A stretch of DNA of 41,476 bases from Lachnospiraceae bacterium (GCA_017416465.1 JAFQCK010000130.1:1-41476), one strand, 5' to 3'. Positions 26,191-35,366 are shown, counted from the first letter of the stretch. Numbers and translations are program-made. The notes: a model not told the origin generated them from the sequence alone.

Positions 26191-26240
26191 AAAATCACTA
26201 TTAATATTATATCACATTTTTTTATTTTCTCCATTCTTAT
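26191..26240 (-). repeat. 50-bp promoter-like repeat, copy 2
   Basis: About 90 percent identical to 21039-21088, again with TATAAT on the minus strand. It lies about 215 bases upstream of the DUF188 ATG. Confidence 0.7.
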
Positions 26241-26289
26241 TATCAAGCAATTACAAATTACAATTCAAAATCCATCATTTTTAACAACG

Positions 26290-26341
26290 AAAAAAACCAA
26301 ACTAACATAATAGTAAAAATACTAAAATAGTAGCTTGGTTT
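26290..26341 (-). terminator. terminator of the XRE-ImmA-PIN operon
   Basis: On the minus strand AAACCAA pairs with TTGGTTT across an AT-rich loop with a further TAGTA/TACTA stem, followed by TTTT. It lies 48 bases after the PIN-like gene. Confidence 0.65.
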
Positions 26342-26388
26342 CAATATAATTTTATTATGTACACTAAACACTGACTTACTTCTTCATC

Positions 26389-27048
26389 CTACAAATACTT
26401 TTGTGACTCTTTAATATACTCACTAAAGGTTTTAGGTAACTTATGTCTTTTAATAACATCTGCACAATATTTCTTATACATAGATTTCAATCCCTTACAA
26501 TATGATTTATCATTCTTTATAACATAATATACATATGCTTGAAGCAAAATAATGTCAAACGTTATTATATCTATATCCTTTAATTCTTCCAACTCTCTAG
26601 CTACATTATCAACCATAATTTCTTTTGAACAAAAATAGTTCATATTATGATATGCAGCATATGCTAAGCTATATACCTCTCCTTTGTCTTTAGAACGACC
26701 TCTCTTATAATTAACTAACTCATGATTAGCAATACGATTAAAAATTATCGTATACTTTGGATCCTTTCCATATAAATGTCCCTCATCAACCAAAGTCACA
26801 TTCTTTCCGATATATCCATCTACAAATTTCTTTGATTCATCATCTAATTCATTATATACTTCTTGATGGATATAAATATTAGTAAAACTTTCAAATAAAG
26901 GTTTAATATACAATTGCATCATATTATCAAAGGAACAATTTTTATTAGATATTCGTTCTGATATTCCTACCATAAAAATATTTGCATCAAAAAGAATTGG
27001 TTTAACCAACAATTCATGTAAAGCAGTATTTTTAAGTGGTGTAATCAT
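26389..27048 (-). CDS. PIN-like protein, third gene of an XRE-ImmA operon
   Basis: 219 residues. PILFDANIFMVG (Asp21, Asn23), IYIHQEVYNELDD (Glu63, Glu67), SKDKGEVYSLAYAA (Glu124) and the CSKEIMVDNVA segment (Asp147) follow the acidic order of PIN-fold RNases. The C-terminal third is a basic helical tail. The start lies six bases after the protease stop, so the two are translated together. PIN toxins next to XRE-COG2856 proteins are a known arrangement (for example DUF4411), so a toxin role is a fair inference. Confidence 0.68.
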   Translation of the reverse strand: MITPLKNTALHELLVKPILFDANIFMVGISERISNKNCSFDNMMQLYIKPLFESFTNIYIHQEVYNELDDESKKFVDGYIGKNVTLVDEGHLYGKDPKYTIIFNRIANHELVNYKRGRSKDKGEVYSLAYAAYHNMNYFCSKEIMVDNVARELEELKDIDIITFDIILLQAYVYYVIKNDKSYCKGLKSMYKKYCADVIKRHKLPKTFSEYIKESQKYL

Positions 27049-27054
27049 ACAAAC

Positions 27055-27987
27055 TTACCCCCGTTTTGCATTTATCAATAAGAATAGCTCATCGTCATCT
27101 TCTTCATCATCTTCTCTCGCCTCAACAAGAAACTCATCTATAAGTTCCATATCTAAATTAAGTATTTTAGCATCTTCCAAAATATTTTCTTTTGACGCGT
27201 TACCTGTAGAAAATGCTTTTTCCATATCCTGATAAATTGAACTATATACAAAAACATAATTATTTTCTACACTATACAACTCATCTACATGTTTACCAAA
27301 TATCTTTATCTCTCGAAGTACTTTCTTGATAAATTCATAATTTTCAATGTATTTATCAACACTTTCTATATATCTCTCTTCAGCTAATCTATATATTACT
27401 GCTTTTAATGGCATCTGATATTTTAGAGTAAGAAAAATAATCAATGTAGCAACTTGGTTAAACTCCATTTTTTTCATATTTGTGAGTTCCATTGCTCTAC
27501 AATAATCCTGTACTTCACGCAACAATGCCTCTTCAGGTAATAGAAATTCAGCAGCAAATCTACTAGCTTTTTTTTCATTAACATCTTTAAGCATACTAAA
27601 GTCACAAATATATGGAGTTTCTTTAAACTTCTGATAATCCTTTATATAGTGATAAAATTCATGTGCTGCTGTAAAAATCTGATTAGCTAATGGCTTATTA
27701 GCATTAAGGATAATATATGCTCTCTCTTTTCCTGTTGTAGGAATATAAAGCATCCCATCAATCTTATCTGAATCAAATGATACCAATTCAAAACGAATAT
27801 CATTACTTTGTTTAAGAATACAATTAAACACCCCCGTCCCTATTGGTGCTAATGCATAATCTACCCTTTTTTCTCTTACAATTTTTTTTATATCAGCAAT
27901 TTCATCTATTGACAATTCATTTGTATTAAAATCATATTCATTTTGATAATACTTTTCAAATAATTCTTTATGATTAATCGATGACAT
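27055..27987 (-). CDS. ImmA/IrrE-type metallopeptidase
   Basis: 310 residues. The zinc-peptidase motif HEFYH (His109, Glu110, His113) lies in AAHEFYHYIKD, followed by KKASRFAAEFLLPEEAL with the third ligand region, the classic COG2856 layout. The C-terminal 130 residues are helical and end in a run of acidic residues (EDDEEDDDELF). Relatives cleave partner repressors on a stress or mating signal (ImmA/ImmR in ICEBs1). The gene overlaps the XRE regulator by 14 bases, which makes that regulator the likely target. Confidence 0.93.
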   Translation of the reverse strand: MSSINHKELFEKYYQNEYDFNTNELSIDEIADIKKIVREKRVDYALAPIGTGVFNCILKQSNDIRFELVSFDSDKIDGMLYIPTTGKERAYIILNANKPLANQIFTAAHEFYHYIKDYQKFKETPYICDFSMLKDVNEKKASRFAAEFLLPEEALLREVQDYCRAMELTNMKKMEFNQVATLIIFLTLKYQMPLKAVIYRLAEERYIESVDKYIENYEFIKKVLREIKIFGKHVDELYSVENNYVFVYSSIYQDMEKAFSTGNASKENILEDAKILNLDMELIDEFLVEAREDDEEDDDELFLLINAKRG

Positions 27988-28318
27988 ATTTACCTCTCTT
28001 AGCTAATAACTCATATTTCTCTTTTATACGAATTCTCTCAGCCATTTCCTCAATTTTCACCTTATCATTTTCTTGCAAACTTCCCATCAGATATATCAAT
28101 GAATCTGTTGTGCAATCCTCAAAATATTCATCTGTAGTTTTCCCTGATAAACTACAAATACGACTGAGAATATCAATAGTTGGCATCTGTTTACCATTTT
28201 CTAATAAAGATAATGTAGGTCTCTTAATTTCAAGTTTTTTTGCAAATTCTACTTGTGATTCATTTCCTCGTAGTTCAACTAAATCTTCACAAAATTTCTT
28301 TACATTAAACTCCTTCAT
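27974..28318 (-). CDS. XRE-family HTH regulator
   Basis: 114 residues. A Cro/CI helix-turn-helix is clear (SQVEFAKKLEIKRPTLSLLENGKQMPTIDIL, about 21-51), with a charged helical tail. AGGAGG precedes the ATG. It is the first gene of a three-gene operon with a metallopeptidase and a PIN-like protein. Three copies of GTTAATAATTTT-like sequence around the promoter are probable binding sites, so it probably represses its own operon until cleaved or displaced. Confidence 0.93.
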   Translation of the reverse strand: MKEFNVKKFCEDLVELRGNESQVEFAKKLEIKRPTLSLLENGKQMPTIDILSRICSLSGKTTDEYFEDCTTDSLIYLMGSLQENDKVKIEEMAERIRIKEKYELLAKRGKYVID

Positions 28319-28340
28319 GATAATCCTCCTAACAATATGT

Positions 28341-28440
28341 GTTAATTATTTTAACCAAATAGTAAAATTATGTCAATATAATTTGTTAATAATTTTAACT
28401 TTTCCTTATCTATGCACATATCAATGACAAAATTATTAAC
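28341..28440 (-). promoter_or_regulatory. three operator-like repeats of the XRE operon
   Basis: GTTAATTATTTTAAC (28341-28355), GTTAATAATTTTAAC (28385-28399) and an inverted partial copy ending ATTATTAAC (28426-28440), 44 and about 41 bases apart. The first overlaps the -10 box; the second lies just upstream of the -35 box. Confidence 0.75.
28348..28376 (-). promoter_or_regulatory. promoter of the XRE-ImmA-PIN operon
   Basis: Minus strand TTGACA (28376-28371), 17 bases, TAAAAT (28353-28348). A consensus -35 with exact spacing, placed between the operator-like repeats. Confidence 0.85.
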
Positions 28441-28511
28441 ATTTTCATCAACTATTCATATATTCTATTTTATTTTTTACCATGTCAATAATTCTATTAC
28501 TACAATTAACT

Positions 28512-28994
28512 CTAATACAATTTCGCTCCTGCAGGAATAACATCATCAAGCATTACCAAATTAAGCTTCTCTTCCCCTGCAACATTGTGAACTGCTGACA
28601 TTAACATACCACATGACTCAATTCCCATCATTTTTCTTGGTGGAAGATTTGTAATTGCAAGAAGTGTTTTACCAACTAATTCTTCCGGTTCATAAAATGC
28701 GCGAATTCCCGAAAGAATAATTCTATCTGTTCCTGTACCATCATCTAACACAAAATGTAAAAGTTTTTTGCTCTTTTCAACTGCTGAACATTCTTTTACT
28801 TTAACTGCACGAAAATCAGACTTACTAAATGTATCAAAATCAACATATTCTTCAAACAATGGCTCAATTTCGATTTCATTTTCTTTAACTTCTTCTGTAG
28901 TATTTTCCACAGCAACATTTTCCTCATTTGTTACAACTGCTTTTACACTTTCCTCTGCAACTGTTTCTTCAACCTTTATTGTTTCTTCACACAT
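28512..28994 (-). CDS. tRNA-binding domain protein (MetRS C-terminal / CsaA type) with acidic tail
   Basis: 160 residues. Residues about 50-160 are an OB-fold tRNA_bind domain: FSKSDFRAVKVKECSAVEKSKKLL, AITNLPPRKMMGIESCGMLMSA and VIPAGAKLY are the MetG beta-subunit blocks. The first 48 residues are a low-complexity Glu/Val/Thr-rich tail. Free-standing forms are thought to bind tRNA or act as chaperones; here it could be a trans-acting partner of a MetRS lacking this domain. It follows the amylase gene by 26 bases, so the two are likely co-transcribed. Confidence 0.88.
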   Translation of the reverse strand: MCEETIKVEETVAEESVKAVVTNEENVAVENTTEEVKENEIEIEPLFEEYVDFDTFSKSDFRAVKVKECSAVEKSKKLLHFVLDDGTGTDRIILSGIRAFYEPEELVGKTLLAITNLPPRKMMGIESCGMLMSAVHNVAGEEKLNLVMLDDVIPAGAKLY

Positions 28995-29020
28995 ATCTTT
29001 TTCTCCTCGTATTTTTGTAT

Positions 29021-30715
29021 TTAATTAAAACTTCTAACCCAACTTACTAAAGACCCATGATGATTGTTGTCACGAACAGTACCTAACATATATTCTGTCA
29101 CCGGACCATTTTTTCTCATCTTTTCAAGAATTGCTTCCTGAAGTTCTTCAATTGTCATTTCTTCATAAGATTTGCTCCAGTCAACGACTACTTTTTCAGA
29201 CTTAGTTTCCTCTTTTTTAAGAGTTTCTTTTGTTTTACTTTCTTCTTTCTTAGAAGTTACTATTTCAGATTCTTTCATCTTATCTTCTTCTATTTTAACC
29301 CCTTCTACTTCTTTTACCACTTCCGGCTTTTTATCAATCTCTACATTCTTTATCGGTGCAAAGCTTTTATCAAACATCTCTGCCGGTATCCATATTTCTC
29401 CATAATTAGCAGGAACTTTCACCTGAATACGGCCTCCATTTACAGATACTTTTTCACCTGTCAATGCACCAACATACTCTCCTGAATTACCTGCCTGTAA
29501 ATCCATATACACTTCATTATCTGAGTTATTAACTGTTGTAATTACTGATTTACCATCCATTACTCGTGCATAAGCAAAATGAGTTGTCTGAAGAAGTAAT
29601 TCTCTATATTCACCATAGTATAAAGCAGGTGTATTTCTACGAATCTTACCAAGAGCCGCAATAAGCTTTGTACAAGAATTTGTTTCAATTGCATCCTTAT
29701 AATCATCATAAGCCAATGCCGGTCTTAAAGAATCATCCGAAGAGCGCTCTTTACGTCCTTCGATACCAAATTCCGAACCATAGTAAATTGACGGAATACC
29801 CGGTAAAGTATAAAGCATTACATGTACAGGTACAAAATGTGCTTTATTACTTAACTTTGTATAAATACGTTCAACATCATGATTATCTACAAAGCTATAT
29901 AAATTTAATTTATTTCCAACCATACCACTGACATATTTAATTGTATGTGCAACTTCAAAATAATTATGGTCATTATGACCTGAAAACAATGCTTTATGAA
30001 GCATATAATTCGTTACTGAATGAAGAGTACCTTCGTTCGCCCAACGAGAATAGTTTCCATGGATAACCTCTCCCATTAACCAAAAATCAGGTTTTACCTC
30101 ATTTGCCACTCTACGAAGCGCCTTCATATATTCAAAATCCATAACATCTGCTGCATCTAAACGAATACCATCAATATCAAATTCGCTTACCCAAAAACGA
30201 ATCACATCACAAATATAGTCTTTTACTGCAGGATTATGCTGATTTAATTTTGCTAATAAGTCATATCCTCCCCAGTTTTCATATGAAAATCCATCGTTAA
30301 AAGAATTATTTCCCCAAAAATTAACATTACAATACCAATCTTTATATTGAGAATTCTCTCTGTTTTGTTTTATATCCTGAAATGCAAAGAAATCACGACC
30401 TGTGTGATTAAATACACCATCTAATATTACGCGAATTCCCTGCTTGTGACATTCTGCCACAAAATTAGTCAAATCCTCATTAGTTCCTAATCTGCTATCT
30501 AATTTCTTATAATCAGTTGTTTCATAACCATGACCTACAGATTCAAAGAGTGGTCCAATATAAATTGCATTGCATCCGATTTCTTTAATATGAGAAATCC
30601 ATGGAAGTAATGTATTCAACCTTGATACCGGTTCTCCATAAGAATTCTGTTTTGGTGCTCCTGTCATCCCTAAAGGATAAATATGATAAAATATTGCCTC
30701 ATCATACCATGCCAT
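29021..30715 (-). CDS. cytosolic GH13 alpha-amylase-family enzyme with charged C-terminal extension
   Basis: 564 residues from ATG at 30715, nine bases after GGAGG. The four GH13 regions are visible: DGVFNH, GIRLDAAD (nucleophile Asp), GEVIHG (acid Glu) and FVDNHD. There is no signal peptide, so it acts on maltodextrin or cyclodextrin inside the cell. After the barrel and a beta domain ending about residue 445 there is a Lys/Glu-rich linker of about 55 residues and a final helical segment (MTIEELQEAILEKMRKNGP, LVSWVRSFN). That extension is not part of the usual enzyme. Confidence 0.92.
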   Translation of the reverse strand: MAWYDEAIFYHIYPLGMTGAPKQNSYGEPVSRLNTLLPWISHIKEIGCNAIYIGPLFESVGHGYETTDYKKLDSRLGTNEDLTNFVAECHKQGIRVILDGVFNHTGRDFFAFQDIKQNRENSQYKDWYCNVNFWGNNSFNDGFSYENWGGYDLLAKLNQHNPAVKDYICDVIRFWVSEFDIDGIRLDAADVMDFEYMKALRRVANEVKPDFWLMGEVIHGNYSRWANEGTLHSVTNYMLHKALFSGHNDHNYFEVAHTIKYVSGMVGNKLNLYSFVDNHDVERIYTKLSNKAHFVPVHVMLYTLPGIPSIYYGSEFGIEGRKERSSDDSLRPALAYDDYKDAIETNSCTKLIAALGKIRRNTPALYYGEYRELLLQTTHFAYARVMDGKSVITTVNNSDNEVYMDLQAGNSGEYVGALTGEKVSVNGGRIQVKVPANYGEIWIPAEMFDKSFAPIKNVEIDKKPEVVKEVEGVKIEEDKMKESEIVTSKKEESKTKETLKKEETKSEKVVVDWSKSYEEMTIEELQEAILEKMRKNGPVTEYMLGTVRDNNHHGSLVSWVRSFN

Positions 30716-30751
30716 TTTGTTGTTCCTCCTGTTTTTCAATAAAATATTTCT

Positions 30752-32044
30752 TTAATTTTTCAAACAAGCAATAGGAATTACTTTAACTCCATCATCTCTT
30801 GTATATGCTATATTTCCACCTGTAATTACTATTAATAAGTCAGGCTCTTTAAGCGGTACTTGTTTTTCTTTTTTATTATAATCCCGTACTAGATTTTGTA
30901 TAGTTAACAAATGCTTAGCTCCTTCATCTATATCTGCACTTCCTAACTTAAATTCAATCAAAGCATATCTTCCATCACCAATATGCAATACAGCATCTGC
31001 TTCTAAACCATATCTATCATAATAATAAGAAAGTTTTCCATTTAAAGCTTGTGAATATATTTTTAAATCTCTAATACACATACATTCAAAAATAAATCCA
31101 AATGTTTTTAAATCTTTCTCTAAATAATCAGGTGTAAGCCCTAATGCTGCAACCGCTATCGATGGATCTGAAAACTCTCTCTTTTGTCCTGAACGTATTG
31201 TTGTCGCAGAACGTATTGCCGGACACCATGCCTCTACATCTTCAACAACGAATAGCCTCTCTAATGCTGTTAAATAGGCATCAAATGTTGATTTGGATAT
31301 ACTTTCAGCATTTGCACTCACATCCTTAAATATTACACTTTTCTTAGACAAAGTAGAAATATTACGTGCATATGATTTCAAAATCAATTCTGCTAATAAC
31401 GGATTACGCGTAACTCCATCTACTGTTGAAATATCCGATTCACACACATTTCTTACATAATCCTTCGCAACAATCAACTTTGCTTCATCACTCTTTTTCC
31501 TTAAAGAAGAAGGCCACCCACCTCTGCATGCTGCAAAAATCAAATCTTCAACTTTCATATTTGACATAATACCATCTATATCCAATTTAGCATTATCAAA
31601 TAATTCTTTTAGTGATATCTGACCATTTGACTCTTTTGATTCATACAAACTCATTGTACTCATTTTTAATCTCGAAATTCTCCCTGTTCCTGTATGATGG
31701 ATTTGCTTCTCATCCACTGAGGTAGAACCTGTTAAAATAAATAACCCTTCTTCCTGTCTATCGTCTACAGCCATTCTGACAGCATCCCAAAGAACCGGTG
31801 CTTCTTGCCATTCATCAATCAGTCGTGGAGTATCACCTTTCAACAAAAGCGATGGCTTTGTTCTTGCTGTTGCTAAATATCCTTCTCTCATATCAGGATC
31901 TTGCATTTTTAAAACACTATTAGCTTTTTTTTCTGCTGTAGTTGTTTTTCCACACCATTTAGGTCCAACAATAAGAGTTGCACCAAATGCTTCCAGTCTA
32001 AGTTTTAATTCTTCATCTACAATTCTACTTAAGTATTCTTTCAT
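30752..32044 (-). CDS. AAA_14/DUF4143-type ATP-binding protein
   Basis: 430 residues. Walker A GPKWCGKTT near residue 27, Walker B-like RLIDEWQEAPVLW, and TGSTSV form the AAA_14 module; the DUF4143-type C-terminal part (residues about 200-400, FECMCIRDLKIYSQ, GRYALIEFKLGS) resembles a PD-(D/E)xK nuclease fold (EFK). Such proteins are widespread in gut bacteria with no firm function. Four 23-bp tandem repeats and a promoter lie directly upstream, suggesting specific regulation. The amylase gene follows after 36 bases. Confidence 0.88.
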   Translation of the reverse strand: MKEYLSRIVDEELKLRLEAFGATLIVGPKWCGKTTTAEKKANSVLKMQDPDMREGYLATARTKPSLLLKGDTPRLIDEWQEAPVLWDAVRMAVDDRQEEGLFILTGSTSVDEKQIHHTGTGRISRLKMSTMSLYESKESNGQISLKELFDNAKLDIDGIMSNMKVEDLIFAACRGGWPSSLRKKSDEAKLIVAKDYVRNVCESDISTVDGVTRNPLLAELILKSYARNISTLSKKSVIFKDVSANAESISKSTFDAYLTALERLFVVEDVEAWCPAIRSATTIRSGQKREFSDPSIAVAALGLTPDYLEKDLKTFGFIFECMCIRDLKIYSQALNGKLSYYYDRYGLEADAVLHIGDGRYALIEFKLGSADIDEGAKHLLTIQNLVRDYNKKEKQVPLKEPDLLIVITGGNIAYTRDDGVKVIPIACLKN

Positions 32045-32082
32045 ACTAAGCCTACTCCTTAAACTTTTCTATTTATACTAAT

Positions 32083-32111
32083 AAAATAACCGTTTTTACA
32101 CCATATGTCAA
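32083..32111 (-). promoter_or_regulatory. promoter of the DUF4143-type ATPase gene
   Basis: Minus strand TTGACA (32111-32106), 17 bases, TATTTT (32088-32083). The -35 box touches the first 23-bp repeat. Confidence 0.7.
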
Positions 32112-32203
32112 TATATGATATGCGTTTTTGACGTATTTTATTATATATTTTTGAGGTGTTTTGTTACGCGTTTTTGAGGTGTTTTGTTGCGCAGTTTTGA
32201 GAT
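32112..32203. repeat. four tandem 23-bp repeats (iteron-like)
   Basis: Units 32112-32134, 32135-32157, 32158-32180 and 32181-32203, with no spacer. Minus-strand consensus ACCTCAAAAACGCGTAACAAAAC: the third unit is closest to consensus, and the second has an AT-rich change in the centre. The array lies directly upstream of a -35 box. Confidence 0.9.
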
Positions 32204-32280
32204 ATTTTTACCTACATTTGTACTAGTTATTTTAAATTTTAGCAATATGTTTATCTATTTAATTATTTATCAATGCCATA

Positions 32281-34779
32281 TTATTTATTTCCACTATATC
32301 TCCTACGATAATACTCCATAGTTCTGTATTCCAGAATATCTTTCATATGCTTCTTAAACTCCTCATTTATTATTACATTTTCTAAATCTTCCCTAATTGC
32401 AATAGTATATCCCTCTTTATCAATAAAAAATCCTTTTCCTGAAGCTTTTAAAAATTTAACGGGCATACTTTTTGCTTTACTAAGATGCTGCTTATCCGTC
32501 ATAACCTTATATTCTTCATAAGATATATTTTCTGAAAAATCCTTCCAGTTTGTACCATTATCAAAGAACTTTTTCCAAGCTATGAGTACATCTTCATCTT
32601 TTACAGACAATCTTACATTACCTTCATTATAAAAGCTATATAAAATTGGCATCTTATAAACCTTTTGCATATCTGTAGTTTCAATAAGCATTAAGAATTC
32701 TCTTCCGATTCCGGAATATACTTCTTCTTCCTCGGCCGATAATTCATGTAATTCATTTAAAAAATCCATATACTTACGAAATGGATTCTCTTTTGAATGT
32801 TTTATACAATACTGATAAATATCATCATCCATGTATGTAAATAATTCCATTCTGGTAGGGACTCTTCCATCTAATAACTCTTTTACTCTGTAATATTCCT
32901 GACTTATTCGTTCTTTAACAGATAGCTTTTTCTTATCCATTTCCATAAACAAATCAATGAGCCGCATATCAAAATCCACAATACAATCATCAGGATACTC
33001 AATGTTAAAATAATCAGCGGAATTATTATCTTTTGAGTCCTTTTCTCCAAATGATTTTCCACAACTTAAAAGTAATGGTGCTCTGCCTGCTTTCTCATAA
33101 TTACCAATAAAGTCCAACACATTTAAATACTCTTTACCCTTATAAGTACGAAGTCCACGTCCTAGTTGCTGTAAAAATACAATCGGTGACTCTGTCGGTC
33201 TTAAAAACATTACCATATCAAGTGCCGCAATATCTACACCTTCATTGAACATATCCACCGAGAAAATAACCTTTATTTCACCATTCTTTAATTTTTCAAT
33301 AGCCTTATCTCTGTCTTCAGAAAATTCACCATTTGCATTACTATAAACGGCAACGGATTCAATACCTCTTTTACTAAATTCCTTAGCCATTGCCTCAGCG
33401 TGTAATCTTGAACAACAAAACCCCAATGCTCTTTTTGAACGATATTTCATATAATATTTATAAATCAACTCATAACGTTTATAATTCCCAATGTAAGTTT
33501 TGTTTAATTCATTTTCATCGTAATGCCCTTTTACAAAATGCAATACTGAATAATCAGTTTCATCATAAATTCCATAATAATGGAAAGGCACTAATGCACC
33601 TTTATTGATAGCTTCACTCAAAGTAATCTCATAAGGAACATTATAATCACATATTTCATAAATGTTTTTTCCGTCCATTCTTTCAGGCGTTGCTGTCAGT
33701 CCTAATAAAAACTTTGGCTTAAAATAATTTACTATTCTTTGATATCCGTCATTTACTGCATGATGAAATTCATCAATTACAAGATAATCAAAATAATCCT
33801 CTTTAAAATACTCTTCTGTTAAATATTCATTTCTACCAAGTGTTGCAACTGAGGCAAAAATAACTGAATTCCCTGTGTCTTTGTGTTTTCCATCAAAGAA
33901 ACCATAATCATCTGAATGTCTGACATTTCTAAATGATACTGCTGCCTGCTTTAGTATTTCTTCTCTATGTGCTACAAATAATACTCTTTCATATTTAGCA
34001 GAATCAAATGCTGCAAGATAGGTTTTTCCAACACCTGTTGCAGCTTGCACAATTCCCTTAGTCGCACCTTCCATTCTACTATCTTCTAAAGCATATAAGG
34101 CTTCTATCTGTGCTCCTCTTGGTTGAAATAACACTTCAACCTTAGTATTAATATCTTCTTCGGCATTATCATATTTGGCCAAATCCTTTGACACTGCCGG
34201 CTTATGCCAATTTTTAGAATATCTTTTAAGCTCATTATCATCTACCACTATTGAATGATTTTCAAACAAATCTTCAAACGTAGCATAAAATAAATCAAAA
34301 TTTTTCTTATCATTTAAACTATTAAAACGGTAATTCCATTCTATTCCTGAAGTCAACGCACTCCTTGAAATATTTGACGAACCAATATATATTTCTCCGG
34401 CATTATCATAATGAAATATATATGATTTAGGATGAAATGAACGCTCCTTTTCATTATAAAATCGTAAATCAACCCGATTACCTAATTCTTTTTTTATAAG
34501 ATATAATGCTGATGGTTGTGTTATACCAAGATAATTTCCGGTAAGAATTCTTACCTGCACACCACGATTTAATGCAGCCTCTAAGTCTTTTAAAATCATC
34601 TTAACTCCGGATTCCATAAGAAATGAAACAATAATATCAATCTTACTTGCCTTTACCATGCTCATCTTTAACTGATAATATAAAAATCGACTTTTATTCT
34701 TATCACCAGTCATAACATCTGTATATCCGATTTCCACCTCATCAACTTCTAACTTCTGCGCAGAATCAAATTGAGCCAT
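32281..34779 (-). CDS. PLD-nuclease / SF2 helicase fusion protein
   Basis: 832 residues. Residues about 30-190 form a phospholipase D-like domain with HPKSYIF and GSSNISRSAL, the HxK motif. The SF2 helicase follows: AATGVGKT (Walker A), DEFHH (box II), GLTATPERMDG, and QQLGRGLR (motif VI). The last 250 residues are a helical domain of unknown role, shorter than the DUF3427 region of longer relatives. Such proteins are common in defence islands. Its start overlaps the methyltransferase gene by 31 bases, with a GAGGTGAGG site. Confidence 0.9.
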   Translation of the reverse strand: MAQFDSAQKLEVDEVEIGYTDVMTGDKNKSRFLYYQLKMSMVKASKIDIIVSFLMESGVKMILKDLEAALNRGVQVRILTGNYLGITQPSALYLIKKELGNRVDLRFYNEKERSFHPKSYIFHYDNAGEIYIGSSNISRSALTSGIEWNYRFNSLNDKKNFDLFYATFEDLFENHSIVVDDNELKRYSKNWHKPAVSKDLAKYDNAEEDINTKVEVLFQPRGAQIEALYALEDSRMEGATKGIVQAATGVGKTYLAAFDSAKYERVLFVAHREEILKQAAVSFRNVRHSDDYGFFDGKHKDTGNSVIFASVATLGRNEYLTEEYFKEDYFDYLVIDEFHHAVNDGYQRIVNYFKPKFLLGLTATPERMDGKNIYEICDYNVPYEITLSEAINKGALVPFHYYGIYDETDYSVLHFVKGHYDENELNKTYIGNYKRYELIYKYYMKYRSKRALGFCCSRLHAEAMAKEFSKRGIESVAVYSNANGEFSEDRDKAIEKLKNGEIKVIFSVDMFNEGVDIAALDMVMFLRPTESPIVFLQQLGRGLRTYKGKEYLNVLDFIGNYEKAGRAPLLLSCGKSFGEKDSKDNNSADYFNIEYPDDCIVDFDMRLIDLFMEMDKKKLSVKERISQEYYRVKELLDGRVPTRMELFTYMDDDIYQYCIKHSKENPFRKYMDFLNELHELSAEEEEVYSGIGREFLMLIETTDMQKVYKMPILYSFYNEGNVRLSVKDEDVLIAWKKFFDNGTNWKDFSENISYEEYKVMTDKQHLSKAKSMPVKFLKASGKGFFIDKEGYTIAIREDLENVIINEEFKKHMKDILEYRTMEYYRRRYSGNK

Positions 34780-35366
34780 TTCTCCTCACCTCTTCCCGGT
34801 CGCACATCTTTAGTTATCCATTTTTCTTCTATCACTAAGCCACTTATATTATTTAGCAACTCTTCAAAAGAATTCTCTGTCATATCAGTGAAAAAACGCC
34901 CATTTCTTTCACCTGAAAAATCACCATATTTAAATGATGTGTAAATAATTCCATTATCCTTTAAAGCAATCCTCATCTTCTCCAAAACATCAATTAACTC
35001 ATCAACAGACAAGTGTAATATTGAAGAACATGCCCAAATACCATCATATTTAGCTTTTTCTGAAAGCTCCTGAAAAAACATATTTTTTACTTTTTTTCCG
35101 GTATATTCACTTGCAAGCTTACATAACTGCTTAGACCCATCAATTGCATCAACCTTATATCCTTTTTCTAAAAAATACTTTGTATCACGACCTGAACCAC
35201 AACCAAAATCAAGTATATATGAACCTTTTTTTAGCTTTGACAAAAAATTCTCCTGTGTGCTTTTAAATTCAACATTTACCGTACTATTATAAAATTCGTC
35301 TGCATGGTTATCATAATAACCGAGAGTGCTGTTATATTCCAACATATTCCTTGCTTTATTCCTCAT
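34749..35366 (-). CDS. class I SAM-dependent methyltransferase
   Basis: 205 residues. The SAM-binding motif LDFGCGSGRDT, acidic VDAIDGS, and IWACSSILHLS are TehB-like; no NPPY/DPPY motif is present, so DNA methylation is unlikely and a small-molecule or protein substrate is more probable. The start at 35366 has no good site and relies on coupling to the upstream gene; ATG at 35345 is an alternative. The gene ends inside the helicase start and begins inside the EFR1 gene end. Confidence 0.88.
   Translation of the reverse strand: MRNKARNMLEYNSTLGYYDNHADEFYNSTVNVEFKSTQENFLSKLKKGSYILDFGCGSGRDTKYFLEKGYKVDAIDGSKQLCKLASEYTGKKVKNMFFQELSEKAKYDGIWACSSILHLSVDELIDVLEKMRIALKDNGIIYTSFKYGDFSGERNGRFFTDMTENSFEELLNNISGLVIEEKWITKDVRPGRGEEKWLNLILRRS

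Noticed and set aside
32112-32203. CRISPR array.
   Set aside because: The 23-bp units are directly adjacent with no spacers, and no cas gene is nearby.
32281-35366. Restriction-modification or DISARM locus.
   Set aside because: The methyltransferase has no NPPY/DPPY-type DNA methylase motif, and no DUF1998 or separate restriction gene is present.
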